Shown here: positions 1-11,348 of the stretch, piece by piece
Layout: every line of letters starts with the position of its first letter
Position numbering within the stretch: the stretch's first letter is position 1
Source: Pseudosporangium ferrugineum
GTDB taxonomy: Bacteria; Actinomycetota; Actinomycetes; Mycobacteriales; Micromonosporaceae
NCBI RefSeq assembly: GCF_003002065.1
Contig: NZ_PVZG01000016.1
Coordinates: 1 to 64,000, forward strand
Direction of reading: 5' to 3'
Length of the DNA stretch: 64,000 nucleotides
The notes under the pieces: generated by a model
What the model saw: the letters and a program-made list of their open reading frames with translations, nothing else
Told to the model about the DNA's origin: nothing
Databases searched by the model: none
Made by a program: the position numbers and the translations under genes

Positions 1-94
1 GATTCCGCAACCCCGAAAACCAGCGGCTACGCACCCGCACCGCCACCACCCGCCGACACCGCGGACACCTCAACCCCGCTTAACTTCGAAGAGC
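1..94 (+). repeat. left copy of a degenerate repeat; possible 3' end of a gene leaving the window
   Basis: This stretch resembles 435-524, most clearly in the last 45 bases, where both end in TAACTTCGAAGAGC. In the frame starting at base 3 it reads as 26 residues (FRNPENQRLRT near the start) ending at a TAA at 81-83, so it may be the C-terminus of a plus-strand protein that begins before the window. The second copy encodes a near-identical RNPENLRLRT string. I do not recognise the family. A decayed duplicated gene end is my reading, with low certainty. Confidence 0.35.
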
Positions 95-434
95 CTTCAA
101 TCTCTGTAGCCGAGCCACCGCACTGTCCGCGGCAGAACAGTGCGCGCTCAGGACAGCTCCCCGTGCGCTCAGATCAAACAGAGGCATTTTCGGTCCCCAT
201 TGGGACAAGACTGCCGCTGCTATACGAGGTAAGGAATTACGACCAGCGGGGAGGGCGAAGCCTTCGGGCCAGATTTAGCGATGGGCGCACAGCACCGCCA
301 CAACCTCCAGCGCGATGAAGAGGCCCATCACGGCAATGCACCACCGGATCCGCCTGCCGCGATCTTCGGGTGTGAGAACAAGCGCATGCCCGGACCTATG
401 CACGGGCTTCCTGGCCCGCGACACCAACGGATCT

Positions 435-524
435 CGGAATCCGGAGAACCTGCGGTTACGGACTCCACTCCGCCACTACCGCGTCGCCACCGCGGACACC
501 GCAATTCCGCTAACTTCGAAGAGC
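435..524 (+). repeat. right copy of the degenerate repeat
   Basis: Imperfect copy of bases 1-94. The peptide match RNPEN-RLRT is kept near the beginning, but the frame then shifts, so this copy looks non-functional. The stretch between the copies (95-434) contains no convincing gene on either strand. Gene-end duplication or the trace of a mobile-element insertion would both fit. Confidence 0.35.
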
Positions 525-541
525 GGATTGAGGGTACGCGT

Positions 542-763
542 TCAGAGATACTGTGTAAGCCAGTCGGGAATGCTCTGATCGTCAACCCCCCACGACTCCA
601 CCACCGTCTCGTCCTCCTGCCAGGTGTTTTCGTTGCCATCGAAGAACTTCTGCCTGTGGCACTTGTACTTGACGACGGTGTCACCCTCGAGCCGGTACTC
701 GTTCCAGTAGTAGTTCTGCTTCCCGTGGCCGTTCCACTCCCGGGTTGTGTAGATCGTCGCCAT
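542..763 (-). CDS. small hypothetical protein, Trp/Tyr-rich
   Basis: This 73-residue protein starts at an ATG and ends in the motif DWLTQYL. I chose it over the longer overlapping frames because its composition is protein-like (many W, Y, N, K and charged residues, little Arg/Pro/Ala repetition) and it contains [20 protein letters not shown] near the N-terminus. There is no signal peptide, membrane segment or known motif. The local base composition is lower in GC than the backbone genes, consistent with acquired DNA. I cannot assign a function. Confidence 0.55.
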   Translation of the reverse strand: MATIYTTREWNGHGKQNYYWNEYRLEGDTVVKYKCHRQKFFDGNENTWQEDETVVESWGVDDQSIPDWLTQYL

Positions 764-1016
764 GGAGGCAAAGTGTAGCCAGGACGGCAGTGAGACGCCG
801 CTGGACCTTGGCCGCAGTGTTGGATGCAGGGCGTCCAGCTACGCATCGGCGCTGACTTTGAGTCCAGGCACCCTGGCACGATAGAGGCACAGGCCGAGAA
901 GACGCTCACTCGTTTCCACGATCAGCCCGGCCACAGCGAGACACCGCCGCAGGCCGCCGACCGATCGGATTGCGGCATGAGAGTGACATGATCTCAGCGA
1001 GGCTGCCCTTGGAGCC

Positions 1017-1949
1017 TCAAACGATATCATCTTTGACTGAGTTGGATGTCGGGGGTTCAATTCGGATTTCGCCGTTAGGCGCATATGCGAACCAGCTATC
1101 CCCACCGCCAGCCGTCAGTGACACTGCGCCATGCCCGGGGTTCGCCCAGCGTTCCGCAATGAATCTTGTAGCACGGCGCGCGTGAGATAGCAGATACACG
1201 GCTGCGGCAGCAAACGCAACTGTTAATATGATGATGATTCCGTAGTATGCTAACTCGACCAGGTAGAACTTACCCAAGATCCATATGGCCAGTGATGCAG
1301 CTCCCGTAAGGGTGGTCACAATAAGGATGGCTGCAAGGCCAAACAGGAACGGCCCCACGTGCGTCTGATCGTCACGCTGCAGTGCCACGTCCCGCCGCCG
1401 ATATACAACATCGGCCTCTTCATTGTGAAGCTTCGCCCCCTTCCATGCACGCCAGGCACCCCCGTCCGCCGCGAAGGCGAAGGATACTGAATCGCCAGGA
1501 TCCAGCTGACCGATCTTGTATCTCGGGCCCGCGAACGCCGGGTCTTCGTCCGTGATGTCCCGCACCCCCAACTCTGGTTCCGGAATCGGGTCAAGTTCAC
1601 GCTGGAGGATCTTGGCTCCCTCTGGTATATCAAATCGAACCGATTGGTTCTTGATGGACGTGTTGCCGGCGTTGGTGATGGTGTAGCGCACGTTGACCAA
1701 ACGGTCGACCTCGCGGCCTCGGTAACTTATCTTGACTCGGTCAGCCCGCTTTGCTCCATAGTTGAGTTCTGGTTGTTCGACCTCCAGATCCCATGCCAAG
1801 AGAGTTTTGGGTCCTCGTCTAGTTTTAATTATTTCCAGAAGATAACCACTTACAAAGCCCAGCAAGGCCGCTACTACCGGAATGACTAACTTGCTCGACG
1901 ACCAGTCAGAGGATTCTTGCCCAGCTGCTGCCATGAGGAACGAGGACAT
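1017..1949 (-). CDS. hypothetical membrane protein with N-terminal anchor and C-terminal membrane hairpin
   Basis: The 310-residue product has one hydrophobic segment near residues 20-40 (VIPVVAALLGFVSGYLL), a soluble middle of about 150 residues, and two closely spaced membrane segments around residues 198-250, followed by a short polar tail. The middle contains an Ig-like stretch (VRYTITNAGNTSIKNQSVRFDIPEGAKIL) that resembles beta-sandwich domains found in surface or effector-associated membrane proteins. GC content and codon use are clearly lower than in the gene block beginning near 2.3 kb, which suggests horizontal acquisition. ATG codons at residues 1 and 6 are both possible starts. No family recognised. 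Confidence 0.7.
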   Translation of the reverse strand: MSSFLMAAAGQESSDWSSSKLVIPVVAALLGFVSGYLLEIIKTRRGPKTLLAWDLEVEQPELNYGAKRADRVKISYRGREVDRLVNVRYTITNAGNTSIKNQSVRFDIPEGAKILQRELDPIPEPELGVRDITDEDPAFAGPRYKIGQLDPGDSVSFAFAADGGAWRAWKGAKLHNEEADVVYRRRDVALQRDDQTHVGPFLFGLAAILIVTTLTGAASLAIWILGKFYLVELAYYGIIIILTVAFAAAAVYLLSHARRATRFIAERWANPGHGAVSLTAGGGDSWFAYAPNGEIRIEPPTSNSVKDDIV

Positions 1950-2334
1950 GTAGGCAATCTACAAGGGAGGAGTCCGCCCATGGTGATGCGGTACAGGGTG
2001 GTGGCACTCGCCCATCACAGTAGTCGATCTACGGACTAGAGGTTCACGAGCAGTTGCCCGTCTGTCGGAGGTGATCGTCTGCGCTTACCTCTACTGTCGA
2101 CCGGCCCGGCTTGGCAATCTTCGAGACTTGATCGAACGCACTCTTCTCGGCAGTTGAGGGCGCCAGGTCCGCGGAGAATGCGATCTCCGTAAGGCGAGGA
2201 ACGCTCGAGAACAGATTTCCTGCAAGCGGTGGATGGTGCCGTGACGCGACTCCCCGGCCGCGCCGGTGCCACCGCGCCCGGCCGGAGCGAAGCGTGACGA
2301 CGACCTTCGAGCCCAGCCCGGAAGCGGCGCCCGG
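1950..2334. other. intergenic stretch without a supported gene
   Basis: Both neighbours are on the minus strand. The reading frames here are short and have the Arg/Ser/Pro composition of shadow frames. I see no strong hairpin, repeat or promoter box. The promoter of the 1017-1949 gene should lie at the left end of this gap. Confidence 0.5.
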
Positions 2335-3315
2335 TCATCGTGTCAGCACGGCCACCGCGTTCGCTACGCAGGCGACGAGCCAGCGGTCAGCGACGGGATC
2401 CGCGACGATGTCCACCGGACCGCGGCCGTGTTTTCCGCCGCCGAGATCGTATTCCTCGACCCGGCGCTCGGTCGCGGTGTCGATGACGATGACGGTCCCG
2501 GGCTCCCAGAGCGCGACGAGCAGGAGCGCTCCGTCGCGGCTGAGCGCGATCCCGTACGGCTGGGGGCGTGACATCGCGACGCCGAGCGACACCCCGCGGC
2601 GCGTACTCAAGGTCTGCGTGGTGATGCTGCTCGACACCTCGCACGTGCCGGTATCCACGACGGTGATCGCTTGGGACCATCGGCAGGCGACGTAGAGGCG
2701 GTCGCCGTCAGGGCTGATCGCGAGAGCGCCCGGCCCGTCCCCGACCGGCACGGTGGCCGTGGCGGTCAGCGTACGCGTGTCCACGACGCTCACCGTGCCC
2801 TTGCGGAAGTTCGCTACGTAGAGCCGGTCGCCGCCGGGAGACTGGGCGAAGGCGCACGGCCCCTCGCCGACCTCGATCGTCGCGGTGACCGCGCGGGCCT
2901 GGGGATCGAGCACGGACACGGTGCGCCCGCCTATGCCGGCTACGTAGACCCGGTCGCCCGCCGGGCTGACCGTGAGGGCACGCGGTTCCGGGCCCACGCC
3001 GATGCGGGCAGTCTCCTTGTGCACTGCGGTGTCGATGATCGACACCGAGTTCGAGCCGAGGTTGGCGGCGTACACCTCGCCCCGCGACGGATGCGCGGCG
3101 ACAGCGATGCACCGGCGGCCGACCTTGATCCGCTCGATCTCGGTGCCCGCCACGAGGTCCACGACCGACACCGTGCCCGCCCGCCGGTGTCCCAGGAACG
3201 CGTGCATGCGATTGTTGGCCAGGTAGGCATGGCCGTGGCGCGGATCCAGGGCCAGACCCTGCGGGGTGTCTCCCGCGGCGATCACCCGAATGTCCACTCT
3301 GCGCTTGCCCCTCAT
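2335..3315 (-). CDS. YVTN/YncE-type beta-propeller protein
   Basis: The protein has 326 residues built from about seven repeats of roughly 42 residues. Each carries a variant of the YVTN signature, such as DRVYVAGIGG, DRLYVANFRKG or DRLYVACRWS, followed by TVSV(V/L)D strands. Proteins of this family fold as seven-bladed beta-propellers and act as binding or scaffold domains rather than classical enzymes. I see no signal peptide, so it is probably cytoplasmic unless the start lies elsewhere. It is divergent from the AraC-type regulator at 3386 across a 70-bp gap, so that regulator may control it. Ligand unknown. Confidence 0.85.
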   Translation of the reverse strand: MRGKRRVDIRVIAAGDTPQGLALDPRHGHAYLANNRMHAFLGHRRAGTVSVVDLVAGTEIERIKVGRRCIAVAAHPSRGEVYAANLGSNSVSIIDTAVHKETARIGVGPEPRALTVSPAGDRVYVAGIGGRTVSVLDPQARAVTATIEVGEGPCAFAQSPGGDRLYVANFRKGTVSVVDTRTLTATATVPVGDGPGALAISPDGDRLYVACRWSQAITVVDTGTCEVSSSITTQTLSTRRGVSLGVAMSRPQPYGIALSRDGALLLVALWEPGTVIVIDTATERRVEEYDLGGGKHGRGPVDIVADPVADRWLVACVANAVAVLTR

Positions 3316-3373
3316 CAGCGACGTCCAGCCAGACTACGACCACATTCGGAGCGAGGGGAGCCGGAGCCGGCGT

Positions 3374-3379
3374 TACCGT
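3374..3379 (+). promoter_or_regulatory. candidate -10 box (TACCGT) for a leaderless transcript
   Basis: TACCGT fits the actinobacterial TANNNT pattern and sits 6 nt before the GTG at 3386. Transcription would begin at or next to the start codon. The same box with the same spacing occurs before the gene at 62720. No clear -35 box. Confidence 0.4.
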
Positions 3380-3385
3380 TGACGG

Positions 3386-4339
3386 GTGATCGGCAATCTT
3401 GAGACGTTCCAGGACGAGCTGGCCGCCTGCGGGTTTCCGCCGCTGGTCAACAAGCTGGCCGGGCCCGGCTTCCGGGGCCGGGTCGCAGCCCGTGAGCTCG
3501 GGCCGCTGCGGCTGGTCTCCCTCGAGACGCCCGAGAGCGTCTGCGTCGGGCGGGAACGCGACACCCTCGACGGCGAGAACCTGGCGATCAAGGTGATGAT
3601 CCGGGGCCGGACGCGGATCGGCCAGGGGGGCGGCGACGCCGAGCTCGGGCCGGCCGACCTGGTGCTGCTCGATCCCACGCGTACGCTGCGGTTCGAGAGC
3701 ACCGCTTCGGCGCACGTCACCATGGTGTTCCCGCGCCGGGAGCTTCGGCTGCGGCCCGCTCAGGTCGACCGGCTCGCCGGCGAGCGCATCGACGGCAGCC
3801 ACGGTCCGGGCGCTCTCGTCTCCGTGCTGGCCCGGGAGTCGGCGCGGCTGGCGACCGAGTTCCGCGAGGCGGAGGCGCTGCGGTCGGCGGCGGCCGTCAT
3901 CGAGCTGATCGCGGTCGCCCTGGAGGCCCGGCTGGGCGACGAGCAAGCGGCCCCGGACGAGTGGCTGCGGAACCGGATCGCCGGCTACATCGAGGCCCGG
4001 CTGGCCGACCCCGGCCTGTCCCCGCCCGGCATCGCCGCCGCCCACCACATCTCCGTGCGCCGGCTGCACAAGCTGTTCGAGGACCAGCCGCTCACCGTCG
4101 CGGCCCTGATCCGCCGTCGCCGCCTGGAGCGCTGCCGGGCGGAGCTGACCGGCAGCGGGCGTACGGTCACCGCCGTGGCCGCCCGGTGGGGGTTCTCCGA
4201 TCCCGCGCACTTCAGCAAGCTCTTCAAGACGACGTACGGCTACAACGCCCGCGCACTGATGACCAGCAACCGTGCACGGACGGCCAAGACGCGCCCGGCC
4301 GGCCCGGAACAGGATGGTGGTCACCAAGGTCGGCAATAG
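3386..4339 (+). CDS. AraC-family transcriptional regulator
   Basis: The protein has 317 residues. The N-terminal ~180 residues match the AraC-binding-like (NtcR/AraR-type) sensory region, with the typical pattern of a beta-rich core followed by LGPADLVLLDPTRTLRFES. The C-terminal ~100 residues carry two helix-turn-helix motifs: HISVRRLHKLFEDQ, then VTAVAARWGFSDPAHFSKLF and the family-typical YGYNARAL end. The GTG start is preferred because a -10-like box lies 6 nt upstream. The stop is followed 16 nt later by the cupin gene on the same strand, so the two are probably cotranscribed. Likely targets are its own operon and the divergent beta-propeller gene. Confidence 0.9.
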   Translation: MIGNLETFQDELAACGFPPLVNKLAGPGFRGRVAARELGPLRLVSLETPESVCVGRERDTLDGENLAIKVMIRGRTRIGQGGGDAELGPADLVLLDPTRTLRFESTASAHVTMVFPRRELRLRPAQVDRLAGERIDGSHGPGALVSVLARESARLATEFREAEALRSAAAVIELIAVALEARLGDEQAAPDEWLRNRIAGYIEARLADPGLSPPGIAAAHHISVRRLHKLFEDQPLTVAALIRRRRLERCRAELTGSGRTVTAVAARWGFSDPAHFSKLFKTTYGYNARALMTSNRARTAKTRPAGPEQDGGHQGRQ

Positions 4340-4354
4340 CGTTGGGAGACAGTC

Positions 4355-4816
4355 GTGGCGAAGGTGAACATCGTCCGCCCCGGTGAGGGCGAGATCCTCG
4401 GCAGCGGGGCGCAGCAGATCCGCATCCTGGAGAACGGCGAGCACACCGATCACCGGCTGGGGTTCGCCGAGGTCACCATCCCACCGGGCACCCCGAGCCC
4501 GTTGCAGCACCGCCACGCCCAGCACGACGAGGGCTTCTACGTGCTGGCGGGAACGTTCCGGTTCACCGTCGGCGAGGACCAGTACGACGCCGGACCGGGC
4601 ACCTGGGTCATCGTGCCGACCGGGGCGCCGCACACGTTCGCCAACGTCGGCGACGTCAACGCGGTCATGCTGAACACCTTCACGCCGGACCTGTACGTGC
4701 AGTACTTCCGCGACTTCAAGGCCATGATCGATTCCGGGCAGCCGATCAACGCCGAGACCATGACCCCGCTGTGGAAGAACTACGCCACCGAGATCTCCAA
4801 CGAGTACGCCTCGTGA
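4355..4816 (+). CDS. cupin-domain protein
   Basis: This 153-residue single-domain cupin has the first metal-binding motif as PLQHRHAQHDEGFYVLAGTF (two His plus Glu) and the second as PTGAPHTFANVGD with its His, so a mononuclear metal site is probably intact. After the barrel there is a helical tail of about 40 residues (YVQYFRDFKAMIDSGQPI) seen in quercetinase-like small cupins. It is the second gene of the AraC-cupin unit and ends 80 bp before a perfect hairpin. The substrate cannot be told from sequence. Confidence 0.85.
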   Translation: MAKVNIVRPGEGEILGSGAQQIRILENGEHTDHRLGFAEVTIPPGTPSPLQHRHAQHDEGFYVLAGTFRFTVGEDQYDAGPGTWVIVPTGAPHTFANVGDVNAVMLNTFTPDLYVQYFRDFKAMIDSGQPINAETMTPLWKNYATEISNEYAS

Positions 4817-4895
4817 GAACGACCGCTGCGGCCGCCCGGAGGTGACGCGGCTCGTAGAGCTCGCGGCCCCGATCCGTCGTCGAGTTGGCCTCAGA

Positions 4896-4925
4896 GGGCC
4901 CGCGCCGGAACCCCGGCGCGGGCCC
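4896..4925 (+). terminator. strong hairpin terminator after the cupin gene
   Basis: A perfect 13-bp G/C stem (4896-4908 with 4913-4925) closes a 4-nt loop. It lies between the converging cupin gene and the 4971-6017 gene and probably serves both. There is no T tract, as is common in actinomycetes. Confidence 0.75.
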
Positions 4926-4970
4926 GCGCTCTTCCCGCCCGGCGTAAGCCGTTGCGGGCCACCAGCCACT

Positions 4971-6017
4971 TCACCTGCCCCGAGGTTGGCCTTGCCCATG
5001 CTGTCCTCTCATCGAGGCGCTGAACCCTGGCGGGAGTTGATCACCCCGCGGGGGGTTCCCAGGAAAGCGGTGGTCGGCCCCGGATGCTGTACTGGAGCGG
5101 ATATTCGCTCCGGCGGCCAGTACAGGTGGAGGCGTCGCGTAGGACCACGCTTCTTGTCTCCGCGTTTGTGAACCGATGGCCGTCGTCTGGCCGAGGTCAG
5201 GTGTCTGCGCGTACGGGGTATATGGAGGCGGAGGCGGGACCTGCTGGTTCGGGGCGCCTCCGCCGTAGGCCTCGAACGGTTCACCGTGGTAACCGTCGGC
5301 CATCACCGGAGATGGCGAAAAAGGCGGGCCAGAGGGTGTCCGGCCGGTGGCCGGGGTTGCCGGATAGACGCGCCAACCCGGCGGGACAGACGTGCCCGCG
5401 GAAACCGGAGAAGGCATCTGCGGGAACGCAGATGGGCCTGTGGTCGGGGATACCGGAGAAACGGCCTGCATCGTCGGCACATTCGGGCGCTCCAGCGACC
5501 GGGATGCGACGTTCTCAAGCCCGTCCCATTGTTGTTGGTCGGGTGCTGTCGTGGTCGGCGCCCGACTACCGGCTTCGCTCGCCCGGCGGTCATGGAACCG
5601 CTGTCGCATCCCGTAGAGTTCTTTCTCGGCCTGTTGAATCTTTCCCAGATTTGTCAGCACTCCGCCAAGCCTGCTATGGCTTGTTCCCTTGTTCTTGGCC
5701 CGCGCCTTGTCTTTCAGCACGTTCAAGGCCTTTTCCAGTGGTGGCAGAACAGACTCTTCGAAATGCCGCTTCTGCCCGGCATACCACTCGCCACCGTCTG
5801 ATCCACGCACATAGATACCGCCATGATCACCCCGGCCCTGCAGGTTGTGCTTCCGCCACTGCGCGACCGCCTCGTTGATGGCTTTGATCTTCTTGTCATC
5901 ATTGGTGATGACAAGAAGATTATTGAGTTTGATGACCTCGCCAAGAGAATAGCTGGTGCTTTGGTACAGGCGATCCAGCCGCTCGGCGAATAATTGGATT
6001 TCTCGCTCGTTCGTCAT
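4971..6017 (-). CDS. hypothetical protein, helical N-terminus and long proline-rich disordered tail
   Basis: The 348-residue product splits into two parts. Residues 1-150 are charged and helix-prone, with a coiled-coil feel (FAERLDRLYQSTSYSLGEVI; LGKIQQAEKELYGMRQRF) and an embedded GGIYVRGSDGGEWYAG segment. Residues 150-348 are low-complexity Pro/Ser/Thr/Gln-rich and probably disordered. There are no membrane segments. GC is lower at the 5' end than in neighbouring genes. The start has a GAAGGGA ribosome site. Such architecture is common for secreted or effector-associated proteins, but I do not recognise this one. Confidence 0.7.
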   Translation of the reverse strand: MTNEREIQLFAERLDRLYQSTSYSLGEVIKLNNLLVITNDDKKIKAINEAVAQWRKHNLQGRGDHGGIYVRGSDGGEWYAGQKRHFEESVLPPLEKALNVLKDKARAKNKGTSHSRLGGVLTNLGKIQQAEKELYGMRQRFHDRRASEAGSRAPTTTAPDQQQWDGLENVASRSLERPNVPTMQAVSPVSPTTGPSAFPQMPSPVSAGTSVPPGWRVYPATPATGRTPSGPPFSPSPVMADGYHGEPFEAYGGGAPNQQVPPPPPYTPYAQTPDLGQTTAIGSQTRRQEAWSYATPPPVLAAGANIRSSTASGADHRFPGNPPRGDQLPPGFSASMRGQHGQGQPRGR

Positions 6018-6401
6018 ACGTTCCCTTCAAACCTCGATGCCCACCTTCCACCAGACCTTTCGCAAAATCGCGATATGACCGGACGGCCACTCACGGCTGT
6101 TGGCCCTCCTTCGAGGTGCGGCGGGTGTGGCGTTCTTCGTGTGAACGTGGCGCGCCGATCTCAGGTTCACGATCCAGTGCCACGTCATCGTGACTTTCCC
6201 GCCCGCCCCCGCGACTCTGCCCGGTCATCGACAGCTGCCGATCCGGCCACCGCCGGCCGCGGGCGATTTGGGCCGCCGAGGGGACAGCAGGCCTCGGTGC
6301 GCCGCTGACCGCACGGCCGGCCGCCGAGGTGGCGACGCGGTTGATGTTCCCGCCAAGCCTGCCCCCTGCGACCATCGGGGCATCTCACACGCCGGCTGTG
6401 G
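6018..6401. other. intergenic stretch without a supported gene
   Basis: Reading frames on both strands here have shadow composition, with Arg/Pro/Gly runs and no recognisable motif. It separates the low-GC accessory genes from the high-GC backbone and contains the upstream region of the 4971-6017 gene. I see no repeats or hairpin worth naming. Confidence 0.45.
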
Positions 6402-6662
6402 TCAGCGGCGCCGGTCCGGGGTGCCGGCGCGGCGGAGGCCGGCGGCGAAGACGAAGATGCGGCGGCGGGCGACCGCCTGGCCGCGCCCGTCGAGCTGGTA
6501 GCCGTCGAGCCAGATCCAGCCGTCATAGGTGGGGCGGTCGTCGACCGCGATGATCCGGAACGCGAAGCCGGAGCGGCCGGTGAACTGGACGCTGGCCGCC
6601 CGGCCCACGAGGACGACGTCACCGGGGCCCAGGGGACGGCAGTCGCTCGCCGGGGGTGCCAC
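6402..6662 (-). CDS. small conserved-looking hypothetical protein
   Basis: This 86-residue product begins at a GTG. The core (GPGDVVLVGRAASVQFTGRS, then FAFRIIAVDDRPTYDGWIWLDGYQLDGRGQAVARRRIFVF) is strongly protein-like, with alternating hydrophobic positions suggesting a small beta-barrel. I have the impression of a widespread actinomycete family but cannot name it. It stands alone, upstream of nothing obvious on its strand, and its start lies 81 bp from the 3' end of the SulP gene. Confidence 0.6.
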   Translation of the reverse strand: MAPPASDCRPLGPGDVVLVGRAASVQFTGRSGFAFRIIAVDDRPTYDGWIWLDGYQLDGRGQAVARRRIFVFAAGLRRAGTPDRRR

Positions 6663-6743
6663 GGGTTCACCATGCGGCCTGGGCGGGCGCAGCTCAATGG
6701 CACGGGCGGATCTGGCACGAAGGTAACCCGTCCGCGGGGCGGA

Positions 6744-8243
6744 TCAGCTCCGGTGCGGCCACGTGCGGGCCGCGCCGAGGCGCCCGGAGGTGGCGCGGTG
6801 GAACCAGCTGTCGTGCCCGTCGCGGACCCGGACCCGGCCGCCGGCGCGCTCGTACGCGTCCCGCCAGTCCCGGACCGTCTCGAACGCGCCCTGGTCGAGG
6901 TAGTCGAGATGCAGTTCCAGCGCCACCGTCCCGCCCGGGGGCACGGCGGCGAGTTCGCGGGCCACCCGGCCGGCGCCGACGAAGGCGAGCGTGCCGGTGA
7001 TGACCACCGTCCAGCGTCCGGGGCCCGGCGACGAGCGGGTGATCTCGCACCGCGCCAGCCGGGCCAGCATCACCAGCACCGCCGCGGCGATGCCCAGCGC
7101 CACCCCGGTCAGCAGGTCGGTGAAGATCACCCCCAAACCCGTGATCAGGTACGTCGGCAGCTCGCGGTGCCGCGCGTACGTCCTGATCCGGGCCACGCTG
7201 ACCAGCCGCAGTCCCATCACGACGAGCACGGCGGCCAGCGCGGACAGCGGGATCTGTTCGAGCAGCGAGCCGAGGAACAGCACGGACAGGGCGATCCAGA
7301 GCCCGTGCAGCACGGCGGACGCACGGGTGCGCGCCCCGGCCGCCACGTTGGTGGAGCTGCGGACGATCACCCCGGTGACCGGTAGCCCGCCGAGCGCTCC
7401 GGAGACGGCGTTGGCGGCGCCCTGGGCGACCAGTTCCCGGTTGAGGCCGGCCCGCTCGCCGTCGTGCAGCTTGTCCACGGCGACCGCCGACAGCAGCGAC
7501 TCCACGCTGGCCACCAGGGCGATCGTGACCACCGCGAGGGCGATCTCGGCCGGGGCGGCGTCCGGCCACCGCGGCAGGCCGAGCTCGCCGATCGGGTCCG
7601 GCGGCAGGTCCACCCGGGCCGGCTCGAGGCCGGCCAGGCTCGCCGTGGCGGTCGCGGCGGTCACCGCCACCAGCGCCCCCGGCAGCAGGGACAGCTTCAC
7701 GAACCGGGGCCACAGCAGCAGGATCGCGGCGGTGAGCAGGCCGATGAGCAGGGCGCCGCCGTGGTGGGCGGCGACCTGCCGGTGCAGGTCGCGCAGGCTG
7801 TCCCAGGCCGAGCCCTGCGGGTTCCCGCCGAGCACGACGTGGGCCTGGCTCAGTGCGATGACCACGCCGATCCCGGCGAGCATGCCGTGCACCACGGCGG
7901 GCGGGAGGGCGAGCGCGACCCCGCCGAGGCGGGCGGCGCCGAGCCCGATCTGCACGAGGCCGGCCAGGGCGACGACCGCCGTGGTGCCGGCCCAGCCGAG
8001 GTCGGCGACCGTGCCGGCGACGATCACGGTGAGCCCGGCCGCCGGCCCGCTGACCTGCAGCGGGGCCCCGCCGAGCAGGCCGGCCACGACGCCGCCGACG
8101 ACCGCGGCGAGCAGGCCGGCGAGCAGCGGGGCGCCCGAGGCGGCGGCGATGCCGAGCGACAGCGGTACGGCTATGAGGAAGACGACGATCGATGCGGGCA
8201 GGTCGTGGCGGAACAGCGTGCGCCAGGCGTCCGGCGTAGGCAT
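6744..8243 (-). CDS. SulP-family anion permease with STAS domain
   Basis: The protein has 499 residues. About eleven membrane segments span residues 15-395, including the SulP-type LTVIVAGTVADLGWAG region, PPAVVHGMLAGIGVVIALSQ, and PVTGVIVRSSTNVAAGARTRAS, which matches the conserved motif before the last core helices. Residues ~400-485 form a cytosolic STAS domain (TVVITGTLAFVGAGRVARELA), the regulatory module of this family. SulP proteins move sulfate, bicarbonate or other anions. The sequence resembles the branch annotated as bicarbonate/sulfate transporters, and no carbonic anhydrase gene is adjacent to settle the substrate. The next gene at 8397 is divergent. Confidence 0.9.
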   Translation of the reverse strand: MPTPDAWRTLFRHDLPASIVVFLIAVPLSLGIAAASGAPLLAGLLAAVVGGVVAGLLGGAPLQVSGPAAGLTVIVAGTVADLGWAGTTAVVALAGLVQIGLGAARLGGVALALPPAVVHGMLAGIGVVIALSQAHVVLGGNPQGSAWDSLRDLHRQVAAHHGGALLIGLLTAAILLLWPRFVKLSLLPGALVAVTAATATASLAGLEPARVDLPPDPIGELGLPRWPDAAPAEIALAVVTIALVASVESLLSAVAVDKLHDGERAGLNRELVAQGAANAVSGALGGLPVTGVIVRSSTNVAAGARTRASAVLHGLWIALSVLFLGSLLEQIPLSALAAVLVVMGLRLVSVARIRTYARHRELPTYLITGLGVIFTDLLTGVALGIAAAVLVMLARLARCEITRSSPGPGRWTVVITGTLAFVGAGRVARELAAVPPGGTVALELHLDYLDQGAFETVRDWRDAYERAGGRVRVRDGHDSWFHRATSGRLGAARTWPHRS

Positions 8244-8396
8244 GGTGGAATCCCAACGATTAGGACATTTCGCCCACCATAGCCAAGCTGGGTAAACGGA
8301 TGGTTACGCGGCTTCCGTGCCTGCCGACGAACGTCTGTGCTGATCTTTGTCCGATCGCACGAAGTGGAGTGTGACGGGGGCCACCATAATGCTCCA

Positions 8397-8660
8397 ATGA
8401 CCGCGCGCCACGGAGATCACACTCGGAGCGACGACGCTCCCGCCATCCCGCGGCGGGTGCGTCGTCCGAACCCCGCCATCACGGGCTTCCTGTGGGTGGT
8501 CGGCGGCGTGGCGTTCGTCGGCGGCGGGGCCAGCGACATCGCCGGGTACCCCTTCGACGGCGAGGCCCCCAGCATCGCGTTCCTGGTCGGCATCGTGTTC
8601 CTGGTGTTCGCCTGGCGCCGCAGCGCCAAGGCCCACCGCCTGGAGAACCAGGACCTCTGA
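8397..8660 (+). CDS. small two-helix membrane protein
   Basis: An 87-residue product is predicted from the ATG at 8397. I chose this start because upstream codons encode a non-protein-like stretch. A polar N-terminus (MTARHGDHTRSDD) precedes two hydrophobic segments, ITGFLWVVGGVAFVGGGASDIAGY and IAFLVGIVFLVFAW, then a basic tail. No family recognised. It converges on ppdK with only 12 bp between the stop codons. Confidence 0.6.
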   Translation: MTARHGDHTRSDDAPAIPRRVRRPNPAITGFLWVVGGVAFVGGGASDIAGYPFDGEAPSIAFLVGIVFLVFAWRRSAKAHRLENQDL

Positions 8661-8672
8661 GAACCCGCCCGG

Positions 8673-11348
<2,676 letters not shown>

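Noticed and set aside
2036-2338. Minus-strand frame of 100 codons in the 1950-2334 gap
   Set aside because: Composition rich in Arg/Ser/Pro, no motif, and it overlaps the 3' end of the beta-propeller gene.
6672-7385. Plus-strand frame opposite the SulP gene
   Set aside because: Antisense shadow; the minus-strand frame has complete SulP membrane and STAS features.
8304-8636. Minus-strand frame opposite the small membrane protein
   Set aside because: Lacks hydrophobic or motif structure, while the plus-strand frame has two convincing membrane helices.
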